Source: Baylisascaris procyonis (taxonomy: Eukaryota; Nematoda; Chromadorea; Rhabditida; Ascarididae). Taken from it: DNA of 64,000 bases. This document shows, piece after piece, positions 1 to 12,200 of this stretch (position 1 is its first letter; each line of letters begins with the position of its first letter). The position numbers and the translations under genes were made by a program. The stretch is taken from NCBI GenBank assembly GCA_037389465.1, contig JAZARR010000164.1:3610501-3674500 (forward strand), written 5' to 3'. The notes under the pieces are model-generated. The model was not told the DNA's origin. It searched no databases and saw nothing but the letters and a program-made list of their open reading frames with translations.

Positions 1-252
1 GGCTTCCGAGTTGATCGATTGACCAGCTGAAGAAGAATCTGTATAGTAACATGAGATGAGTACACTTACTTCAGCCAGACATTCATTTATCTTTAGCGAG
101 ATATCAACAAAACACTTATATGCGGCATTGTACATCACAGATTGATTCCCTCATCTTTGTTAATGGTGGCAGCACAGCTATAGGCATACTCGTTGGGCAA
201 ATTCAGCGTCTTCCGATGTCTGATCAAGCACCTCTTTGGAGCTATATTTGAT
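1..252 (-). CDS. Tentative 3' exons of the large minus-strand gene at the window edge
   Basis: Three short blocks in phase 0: 190-252 (IKYSSKEVLDQTSEDAEFAQ, R, then donor GTATGC), 70-114 (CFVDISLKINECLAE, then donor GTAAGT) and 1-38 (ILLQLVNRSTRK after acceptor TATACAG). They read on sensibly from the coiled-coil exon, but the acceptors at 252 and 114 are poor. Between 190 and 70 two other frames are also open, so the exact exon here is uncertain. The gene continues beyond base 1. Confidence 0.4.
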
Positions 253-3200
253 CTACCGGATATAATGTCGCTTTCTAAACTGCCCAGAATGCAAGGAATG
301 CACTAAAAGACAGTTTCTTTTGACTGCAACCGATTGCTCTCTATAGTGCTGCAACCTTCCTACAGCTATAAATACAGCGCAGATACTAAAGAACAGTTTT
401 TGCCAGTACATATATTGCAATTTATTGAACTTTGTAGGCAATCATTTCAATAAATGCAATAGGCCAACATTCGCCAACGGATATGCAGATCAACCTCAGA
501 AACTTCTTCTTCTTCTTCCTCTTCTTCTTCTTCATCTTCGTCCATTTCTTCCTGATCATGTTCCTCTTCCCCCGCTTCCTTTCTTGCTTTCTGTCTTTCT
601 TCGCCGCCGTTCTTCTTGGCCTCTGCGAGTTTCCTCTCTTGTTCTTCTCTTCGAGCCTGCAAATTCAACGAATGTTGCATTCTGCGGTAGATCCAATTTC
701 TGTGCAGCATTCGAGCCGCAGAATTACATGTGTTTTAACTGTTTGCTTGCGCTCTATATGGGACGACGAATCAAAGTTCCACTTTCACAATCATTGCTGG
801 ATCATAGCATATTCATGTTTGCAACTAGAAAAGTTCCGATCCAACGAAATGACATCAAACTATCCGTGAACAGAAATTTAGAACTCTACTGTCGTAGGGC
901 AAGCAACAAACAATAAGCAGGATAGAAGGAGAGGAGGGAGGGAGGGGGGGAGGGGGAGAAGGTTTTAACAAGGGTTTTCTGCTCATGGAACTGCATCAAC
1001 CTTACCAAACTAGGCTCTTCAAATTTTCATGATCAATATGTATATGGCGCACAAAGAAAGAGAAAACTGATATAAATGAAAGGATTTTGAAGACGATGAT
1101 AACAGAACGTTAAGGGATGCGAACATTGGTGCAGCTCCATCTTGCAAACAATCAAAAAATTTTTTAAGTCGGAAATCCCGCTATGCCTGCAACCCAGACT
1201 GACCTGCTAAAGACCTCACGCATAGGCTACCCTGAAAGCGTTGTTAGCGTAACCACTGTGCTCCAAAGAGGATTTATAAAGTGTGTAGTCCTGACAAAAA
1301 AAAAAAAAAAAAAAATGTCTGTCCAAGCACTAAATCAGTTCAAGTTTCTCATCTGTTTTCAACTACAGTGATGCAATGACTATTTTTTCTACTCCATAGA
1401 ATGTCTTACTTACCTGAAGAATGGGAGTAAGTTGAGCAACCAAGTTATCCATAGTGCGACTTCGTTTTGCAGATCTTCGGTCGTCGCCTAAAAAGTTGAT
1501 CATTCCATTAATCGATATTCTATGGTCCAAGACTTGTAATTCTCTATTTTACTATCACGCCTAGTGAAGGAAAATTAAAAATTGCTTCAACAATCAAGGT
1601 TTCAATTGAGTCTCCAAAGAGATATTTTCAACAATGGATTCGACGCATAAAGCAAGTAGTCATCAAATCGAATCAGTTGCGTAAACGTATTCTGCGCACA
1701 AATTCACGATTCACCTACTGTCCAGCATAGATATTCGCACAACAAAAATATTATGTTTGGTTGGGGAGGAAACGGAGGAAACAACTGCCCGATCAAAATG
1801 TCATTAGAGATGGAAATTCATTTGATTCAGTCGGTTAGAAAATGAGATGGGCACTTAGCTGAAATCTTTTCCAATGTGTAAATTTAGTTGGTATGACAGT
1901 AAAATGAACGACCCGATCGGCTGAATGCCAACTGAATCCGCAAAAGATGAGCTCAAGGGTACATGGACACACTTATATACAACAGCAGTTAATACTTGGT
2001 ACATTATTACTACAAAGGTGCTCAAGAAGCCGTCTGAGAAGCTCACTCATGGTCAGCATTAAAAAATGTAAATTTTCAGCACTGAACATTTTAGGCACTT
2101 ATTTTATCTAATTTATTTTATTTCGCACCTAAAATTTGGTCAGTTTTCGACATTTCTGAGTTTATTCGGTTGCTTTTTCTTTCCAGCAAATCTTTTCGGT
2201 CCCATACTCCTATCGGTTCTTCTAATGGATGTCGCACATTTCACTCATTTCATAATATTTTATTAATTAGCCTACCACGATATTTTTTACCAAATTATAT
2301 TATGCTATATAATAAAACGACAAAATTGAGGGTATTAACATCGCCGGTATCATTTTACAACAACTCATTCTTTTTTGGCTCTTCAATTGCATAGAATTAA
2401 CGGCAGCAATGTAAAAACTTTTACTTCACCAACTCACAGTGCACACTCCTTTAAAACCTGTACAACTGCTACTTCAACTATACTTATTACACATGAACGG
2501 GTCATTTTCGAAAGTGAAACATGTCTCATCTCTTAATAAATAACATTTAGCGAATATCTTCAAATGAAAGAATTCATGATGATTGGAAATGAGGCGTAAA
2601 GCTCATAAAAGCAAGAACAGAAGGAAGCAAAATCGAATAAGAATCGAACATCTGAGAGTGAGACATTCAAAAAGTGCACACGTCAGGATAAGGCCACAAG
2701 CGAATTTTGTTGACGTTCTCAATAACACAGACATTGTGAATCGCACTTCAATCAGCAAGACGATTTTTTATACACTGATATTCTATTTGGATTCCTATCA
2801 AATTCGCCTCTGTCATACTGGTTGAGATACCAATAAACTGTCGATGAAAATCAGTGAAATATTATCGAATAAAATTTAGCATAGGCTTTATATAATAAAA
2901 GCCAAAAATTAAAAATAAAGAAAACTTTATGAAGAAAGTTTATTGCTACAGTTTTTAATGTGTGACAAAAACCTTCCGAAATTATTTACTAAATAACAAC
3001 ATCCTGTTCGATAATAAAATTGTTAATACAGACATAAATAAAAAAGACACCAGCCATTCTATTTCTCCTATCAGATGAGCGCTTTAAAATATAGTACTTG
3101 GCATCTAATGTGTTTTATAAGCGAGAATGAACGTTTTCTCACGGTTACGTGATTAATGCTCAAATTTATTTAGATGAAATATTCGTATGATCAATACAAT

Positions 3201-6200
3201 ATTAAATACATTAAACTATAAAGGAAAGTTACAATATAAGGTGAGAATGTTTATGTTCATCTTTGGAACGATATTGGAATTTCGAAATAATCATTATATT
3301 TTAACTGTTTCTCACTTCGTCTAAAAAATAGGCCTAATGAAGTCATTCGACTGATTTCGATAATTTAAAGCGAAAACAATAAGAGTTTCAACATATTAGA
3401 GCATATCATTAGACGCTGCAAGTACGTAGAAGAAGTTTGAGTATAAAAATGCTTCAATTTTTTCCACTTACTGACATTAGAGGAAAGGCTAAAGAGCTAA
3501 AGATCGGCAAGTAGTACTAAGAGCTTTGGCCGCAAACATGACGCATAGAGAGTGAGGATAGTGCAATGAATAAGGAATCAAGCTGCACTCTCTCTGGAAG
3601 CAGCACTAAACTTTGATAGTCGTCTCTCACACAAAGCTGACTTTGTGAAAGACTGTCAATAATTGCGTGGTGTAAAGTAAAAAGAAAAACTAACAATGAA
3701 ACGGTTTTTTCGCTATCTCTACGATTGCTGGAGCAAAATACAGTTGATTTCATTCACATTCTAGCTGTGATGAAGCAACTCATTCGAATATGACAGATGT
3801 TTTTGGGGAAACATTATGAAGAAGTAAAATGAATGGGAAAGGGATGTGAAGTCTTTAAATGCGATCTTTCGTTATGGCCCGTCGCTGTGGAGTTGCCCCG
3901 GCTGTCCTTGGTTAATTCCAAGTTTTTTCTTGCTCCTACGTACGTGATGTTCATTGTTCCATTTACTATGCAAATGTACTCATATAAATAAAATATATCT
4001 GAAATGAGAAAAGGAGAGAGGGAGGGGATGATGAAATCAAATATCTTTCTCTATTTTCAAAAGACTGTGTATGGAAAGAGGAGTGCAGAGATCATAGAAG
4101 AAAAGGAAGGAATCGGCAGAAATAGCAATGCCTCATCGCTTCCATTAAGGAAGGAATTTGGCTCCTCGCTCTCTTTTTCCTTGAAGCTTTTTCTGGCTTC
4201 ACCTTTGGGCTAAATTCGTTCAGATTCATTTCAAAGCCCCAGCTCCAAAAACATTCTCATTGACCATCAAGTAGACTTCCTATGTATCAAATAATGGCGG
4301 ATGAAATTCCACTTTACTTGGCGCCTATTGATTAACTGCACGACGAACGAAATTTGATTCTAGTGGAGAAAAAAAGAACTAAACGAAGTAAGCGAACATA
4401 TTTGATAAAGTTCGCAAAAGTGCATAAAAAAGTCGCGAGCAGAATCGCTTTCAAATTTTATCGTCCACATGTTCTTCACTACGTTTACACTCTTTGCGAC
4501 CAACTCTGGCCAACCTCGTTTTAACACAAACGCTCTATGCCCATTTTTATCTTTGTTTGTATTCGCAGTAAGCAAAGAATTTAACAAAGGAATGTGCTAT
4601 CATAACAGATTCCCTCATTATGCTTAACAATTGCCATAACTTCTGGTTTGTGACTATATGAAATTTCCATCCCACTGAATATCACCACTTATCGCAACAA
4701 TGTTAAACCGAAGATCGAATACTTTCTTTGCGTGCTGATTTCATATATTAATAGAAATTTCATACAAAACATGTTTTGCAGAGACCTAAATGTTCTGATG
4801 CTTGCATTCCGCCTGAAAACTCACGATTATTTCAAGTTTTATATGGAAATATTTGACCATTATCGCGCTTTCCTAACATGTTTACTCGCAACTCTCTTGG
4901 AAAACCTATTTGCACATACAGTCAGTGAACAGTACTGTTGTATCACCGACGGTCAAACTAAGCGCTATGAAGCAGCCGATATCACGGCAGTTTTTCGTAC
5001 CACCTGTAAAGCAACCTAAAATATTTATAAGTGAGACCGTACCAAAGGAGTTGGTACGATACTCTTACAGACCGTCCACATGACGACCCACTTTCATATA
5101 ACATCACAAAATAATAAAAAAAGTCCACGTTCGCGTTCGTTTTAACTGACCCATTCAGTCATATAAACCTTCCACAAAAGATTCATTTCTTTGCGATCAG
5201 ACCGGCACAGAAAGGAGATCCGCCCGGCTTGAAATAGACCCCAAATTTTTAGCACATACGTCTATAAATTTTATGTTAGATTAACGTGAAAGATGATATA
5301 AGAATTCACCCAAAGCGTGCGTTGGTTTTGCTCGCCAAATTCAACTGTTTTGGCTAGGGAAGTTTGGGGCCCGAAGTCCCACGAGGAGCCATGTCCACAG
5401 GAACATATACATAGCCGCCATAATGCCTCTTGTGGATGCAAAAAAAAAAAATGCAAACTTGCAAAACAGCATACAGAAATCAGCACATTAAACGAACATT
5501 TGTTTTTATTATGCTCCTTTAATTTGCAATTATGAATATCACGGCAACCTGTGTATGTATACATGTGCGTGTGCAGGTGTCTTTTTGCCTGCGCTGTACT
5601 TTCAGGTGGGACGACTCTGAAACTTCACTTAAGAAACGCAAGGGATAGAATGTTTATGACGGGATTATCTCTTATGCAACCTTTCAGGTCATCGAGACAT
5701 CTTAGGTTTCGCTGTATTTTGCAGCCTCTCGCTCATGAGAACAAACCTTACTGAGGATTAACGGTGGAAATTGCTCTAAATTTAAAGAGTTGAATTTAAA
5801 AGGCGTTCTATAATACTGTTGGGGGCACTTTCCTATCTACTCATAAATCGCGAAAATGATTAAGCGCATGAACACAAATGGAAAGACATCTACTGTGCCA
5901 ACTCCTAAGGCGCGTTTTTCCATCTGTTACTCTCAACGCTTGCTACGGAATCCGATTTTCCATTTTACATTTAAATCCAGAAATTTGCAATTAAAAGCAC
6001 AACGCAACGGATAGATGGATTATCACATTGGAATAAATGAAAAAGACAGATCCTGATTCTGAAAGACAGCTGAAGCGAATGATCCAGAAAAGAGTGTAGA
6101 AGAATGACGAATGAGGGAACTGCGTTAAAGCCCAACGGGGAGCTAAAGAGTTGTAGAAACAGCGTGGCAAGAGAAGTGCGCCATTCATGTGGACCAGCTG

Positions 6201-9200
6201 TTCGCATTTAACTTCATATTTTTGCACCTCTTTTACACATATGCATCCACTACAATGCAGAAACACCCACGTGTTTCAAAGCAAAAATATTAGTCGCCAA
6301 CTATTCGTTTATTTAAAATAACGATCAGCCTATTCCAAGTGCAGCAAACTAATTCGTCGGCATTTAAAACCTTTTATCCTTAGCGAGCACGAAATGGAGT
6401 GAAACATGTAGTCAAAAGAAGAAAGGAGGCATCAAACGCAAATAAGAGGCCAACCTGGTCTGGAAATAACATTTCCGGTTTGAGGAAGTGGCGACTTTGA
6501 TTTGGATTTTGACCGTGATCGCCTGTGGTCATCGTCTTTCACATCACTTGCCTACAACCCATTTGAAATATCATCAGCACAAGACAACGTACTTCTCACT
6601 AGTATACAACATGGTAATATTCCGTAGACGACGCCATCTCTAGAAGAGACTGTCTTGCATTGTCTGCTAAAAGCATTCAGTTCACCTGAAGTGTAATCGA
6701 TAAAAGAGAGCCTCTTCATTCACGAATGTCACCAATACTTATCAATGTCGACACCAGTGTATAAAATATTCAGCATACATTTACCTGCATTATTTTTGTC
6801 GTACGTATTTGACTGGAGAAAGAAATGCATTTCAGCGGAATATTCCGCGAATAGGTGCCACGTTCGCTAAGGATTCTGATTCTTTGGCGGTACTTCAGAA
6901 AGAATGCAGAATTATTTATAATTATTTTGCATGAAACGCTCACAGTGTTTTATTGTGAACGAAATCAGCAAACACTCTATGAGTTCATTGCTGAAAACAC
7001 AAAAGACTTGATGATCCGTACTGTGTGACTTAAATCTTCAAATGAGCTCCATTTTGTTTTATTAATATCACTCTCGCCCAAGTAACAGTTTTTGGCCAAC
7101 AACGAATCACTTTACTTACTCCCAGTGCTATTGGTGATTTAGATCTCGACCTTGATTTCAAGTACTTATGATATAACCGTGACTTTTCGCCTTCTGCAGC
7201 AACATCATCATCAGTAGTTGAGTCATCCGGTTTACCGTAAGCGACAGTTGGAACCTTCAACAAACGAAGTGTTCATTCGATTCATTCATCGATATTCTCA
7301 TTCACTAAAGGCATAAAAATACAAATATTTTGTGGTAAAACTGTGGATTCGGATAGTAAGTGGAACAACAATGACTGTTTCCATAACAGTAAAATGAGAC
7401 AGCCGTCTTTGAAATTGTTTCTCAGAATTGGCAACGCTTATGGACGAAAGCTTAGACCTGTGCTTGCGGTGAGCCAGCTTCTTTGCGAACCGTTGGGCTA
7501 TTCCCAGCTTCTGATGAAAAGTTTGGTGAGAAACCACTTCGCTCTAATGGTTCAGGACTTAGTTCTTCCTCGCTTTCCCTTTGTTCGACATTTGATGCTG
7601 AAAAGAAGACAACGAATGATTAGAAATAGAAAATTTCACAACACGGAGATAACAGCTCCTATATTCCGTGCCTAAACTTTTTCACTTTGAGATTCAAAAT
7701 TACATTACCGAATTCATAGAACGAAAAGAATAGGTGTTTTTTGCAACAAGAATTTTTGAAATCTCACGAGATATTACCATAGGTCAACGGATCACCTAAG
7801 TCACAGCCTTAAGAAAATTAGTTTTTGAATGAGATTACCAAAAACTGGGAAAGCTGCATGAGGTGATGCAAACTCGAGTAGGCATTGCTTTCTGTAGGAA
7901 TGTATTTAAGGATGAAAAACACAAAATTATTGAATGTGAGTTAGCTGGAACGAAGCAAATACAACAGTTTAATCTCTATATGAGAACACATCGAATGTGA
8001 AATATAGATGACGCAAGAAATTTTACAACATTTCAGCTGCTTTCATATGAATGTAAGAAACACTGAGTGCATACTCATAATTTAAAAATGATGCCAGCAA
8101 TATGAGATCTACAGAAAATTGTATAATGAACAGCATGAAATATTACGAGAATTTTAAGGCATTTTCATGGAAAAATCGCGATCTCCTCCATCGAGAAGCA
8201 TTCATTTGCAGTTCCCGAATCGGATGGACTCTTTTAGTAGGTCATCGAATCAGCGCTCAAAGTTTCTATACACTTTTTACCATTTCATTTTTGTTCATCT
8301 CCATCCTTTCTAAAAGGTTAGAATTTTTTAATGAAAACTAAAAAATTATGATTGATGAAAAACACAAGTTTTTGATCGCATGCTTAAAAAAAACTTGTTC
8401 AGCTCAAATTCTCGGTGCAAATCATCCGAACAGCTGCATAACAAGCATCCAAAACAACCTGCTTGACTTCCAGTGAAGGTTTTGAGAAAAAAATGTAGTC
8501 CCAAGGCAACTTTTGGAAAACAACTGGCAGAGACAACCTTTCAACTCATCTGATTAATTGCGCTGAGCGACAGCCATTTTGGCACTCAGCCTTTTTTTAC
8601 AAAGTCGGTTCTTCAGCACGACTGTCTTTTATCTATAGCAAGCGAGAAATCAGGCTAAACATAGAGCCATAGAAGAGGAAGAAAAAACAACTTGCCTGGC
8701 GTAATAGTTGCAGATTCAGTCAGCGACGAGGGTGTCTTTTCTTTTGTTGGCGTCTTGTCTTTGTCCGTGGACGACCATGCAGCAGACGGATCAGTTGGTG
8801 CCTCCAAAATTATTCTAGATAATACTTCAACCACATTTTTCAGCTTGCTAGGAAATAAGAAATGTGCTGTGGGAGTAGATTTCTTATAATAGTTTCATCC
8901 ACATTCACTTAGTGCTCTTCGTAAACTATTGCAATGCTACTCCTCGTGCAGTGCGCTATTCAGAACATTATGTTGGCTGTTACATTATATCTCGCCAAAA
9001 TCCTTTGGAGAGGTCGTCCGATGCGGGGTGGAGGGGGGGTGGGGAGGGGTAGGAGGGGAGCGGGTCGACGAAGAGGGGTGTTAGCAGACGTGCGTTCGGA
9101 GGATCGGCAGACAAACGAGACCTGTTGTGCACAGTCTCAAATTTCAGCAATTAAGACATCCGCCCGAATTTCTGCACTAGAGGTAGTATTTCCAAAAAAA

Positions 9201-12200
9201 ACAGTCCACTAAATACCTAGGTGTTGAGTACTGAAAGTCAATCTCTGATTCCATGGGCGAATTATGAGGCAGAATTTAATTGCATAAACAGTTTATTAAC
9301 ATAGAACGTAAATTGTGTTATCTGTGGGTTCTCAAATTATTTGTTTGCCTTAATAATTACTCATTGTCTTAATAACTGCTCATCTTTGATATCATTCCTA
9401 TATGATGAGTGGAAAGTACAAGGGTAAAACCTTCTCGAAAATGAAGGGAATTAAGTGAAATCGGAAACTACTGATTTGCTGTAACAGAGTTGCTATTAGC
9501 TAATAATAAAACTGTTACTAAATATTCTTATTTAAAAGTTTTCATTCATGAACCACCCGGTCATCCACCCCGCTAATAAAAAATGAAGGTAGTGACAAAC
9601 ATTAAGTTTGTTTCCAAGTGCCAGATTTGACTTAATGAGTTCCTCCTGATCACTGCCAATATGACTGGTATCATCTTCAGCTACAGAGTAATCCTCTTCT
9701 TCTGCTTCGCTGTGAGAAACAAATTTCTTGCAGATCGCTGAAAATAGAACGTTACATTTAGCAGGAAACATATGACTTGAATAAAAGAATTAGCATGTTT
9801 TATCGAAACAATAAATATATTAATACATATGAGCGTGGGCCTGTCCTAAGACCACCGTGAGGAAATTTCACTCCACATAGCTTTGGTTCTCTATGACGTA
9901 GAAATTCAGCTTTGCCGATATAAAATCTTTGCGCTAAGTTATGAAACATTTCGACAACATTTTTTATGCCGTCAGTCCGCAAAAAATGCCGATCATAATC
10001 AACAATAGTAATAAGTTCAAGGTGATGTTATATTTTCCTACTATTTGCAGCTATTGAGCGGTCATAACAAGTATGGAAACTAATAACGAAATGTGCTACT
10101 TTAGCCATTACTTAACATACAACGCGGAATCAGTTATAAAGGCTCGAGATGAATTCTCGTATTATTGTGGCAGGCAGCTCACGAGTGTTTTCAGGTGACG
10201 AATCGGAAACACGGCGCTTGTAGTCGCGTGAAGACGACCGAGATTCGTTGCCCTTGGCTTCCGGCGAATTCGAGTTCGATTTGACGGAACTGCGATCCCC
10301 TACGTACCGATTGTAAAGCTTTTGGAAGGTTGCTTCAACATCCTCTGGAGACGACTTGTCCTGAACATAACAGCTGTCTATAACAATATTATTCTCAGAA
10401 AGAACCGAGAAAACTGCTTAGAGGATTAGAAAGCACAACATGCGCTCTTTGCAATTTAATCTGCTCTATCAATGTCTCATACGAATGTGAGTCGACAGTG
10501 TTGTGAAACGACCAATATATGCTATCCTGCTTGAATGGCCGTTACACAGACCCGCATTATTCCAACTTAAAACACACGAATTTTAAGGCAGCTAATTCCT
10601 CACTAATTTTTACTTCAATTCGTGCCAAATATGATCACTTGCGACGCAAACGACTCTGCGCGTTCATCGTATGACGTGAGCTATGCCTAAATTTGATTCA
10701 CATATTTGATGCGGCACATAAGTTGAATCCACAGAAGAGACAGACCGAAAGATAGATAGACTGCGCTGCAGAACCGTACCACGTTTTGTAAAAGTACATG
10801 CAAAACAACAATAACATAGTATATACGGAAATGCAGTCAAACTTATGAAACGATCAAAGATCGGAGCTAATCAAACATCGGAGATACTCTAACAAAGTGA
10901 CAAGCTCCAACTACGACTTTGAAGCGGCAGATTACATTGAGCATGTGAAGCCTGATACAGCACATGAGAAAGAGAAGAGCCTCTGGAGACTCGATGAGAG
11001 TTACGTATGTCTCAAGCTTGCTGTGAGCAACAGTTTGGAACGAGACAACCCCTCTTCCAGATAGAGTGAGCCTTGATGCTGCCCTCCTTGCAACCTCCCA
11101 CCTCCCACCTCCAATAAACATGAATGCGCTTGCGTTCCGTTCAGGTTGTTCCTGCACAAATGTATAGGTAAAGTTCTTTTTTTTTTTGGCTTTTTGACTG
11201 ACTTTCACACTTACACGGCCGTGAGAGAGATTTTGCAGCATGCACCACTAGGAATGAATAGGTGCATTTTTGTTTACAAACAACAAAGTTTACTAGAGAC
11301 AGAGTGGGTCACTATGTTCAATGTATTTTGGTTCAATATTTTAGATTGGGGCAACTGAAACACTGAGTTAGTGGAAGCAAAGATTACAAGGAAATGTAGA
11401 TGAACTCAACTACCCGAACTGCGACCACAAAAAAGAAAAAATATTCGAGTTTCTGTTCGCCTGCAAGTAGATAGGAAATAATTGCGCAGTTCTTGCAATT
11501 GTGCTTAATTCCCAAACCAAATGAGAGAGAAACTAGGAAAAGGAGCCTACTCTGTCGAGCGAGAATCGCGACATTGACTTATAGTCTCGGTCAAAACGAG
11601 AACTTCGATCTGGCTCTCGATGGTAGGTGGGTGTTTGTGAACGGTGCTCGAAGCGTAAAGACGTTGGTGTACGAATTGAGGATAATGATGGTCTGCTGGA
11701 TGTGTATCTGAACACAGCTGTAAAATCTATGCCATTCAAAACACAAAGGATGCCACTGCAACACACTCATAAGTGTACTACATCAGTATCTCTATTTCTT
11801 TTAAGAATGGGCACACATTTCAGTAATGACGTGAAAATCGACGTAGCGACATTGGCTGCTTAATTTGTACACAGGATTTGCGTTAAGTAGCAGTCAAATT
11901 TGTTCTAAAAATTCTCAAAATCATCAGTCTTCATTTCCCCTGCAGTCCAGCTGATGCGCCCACAGGAAGTGTCCCCTTTGAAGAGAGTTGGTGCTGTAAG
12001 CACTCATCTTTTTCTAAGACATTTATACGAAGAAGGGGACCTTCCATTCCTCCTGAGCGCTGATAGGAAAATTTTTGTTGCAAGACGTCGTTCATTTAAG
12101 GATGTACGGTAGTATGGAAATTTTAGACCGGTTCTAACTGCATTCACTGAGACAATTCGAAGCAACAACTCGAAATTCTTTAGGGTGATTCAGAAATAGA

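Noticed and set aside
425..916. 163-codon plus-strand frame with Leu/Phe/Pro runs
   Set aside because: It is the antisense shadow of the poly-Glu coiled-coil exon and its microsatellite.
7343..7675. 110-codon plus-strand frame
   Set aside because: Antisense shadow of minus exon 7458-7597, which has clean TTTTCAG and phase-matched ends.
8934..9212. Plus open frame, and a minus Pro-rich open frame, over a G-rich tract at 9020-9070
   Set aside because: The openness comes from the G/C run; no convincing splice sites flank either frame.
10867..11241. 124-codon minus-strand open frame
   Set aside because: Its composition is unlike the neighbouring minus exons, and exons 11551-11707 and 10183-10360 already join in phase without it. 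The plus frame in the same place is more protein-like.
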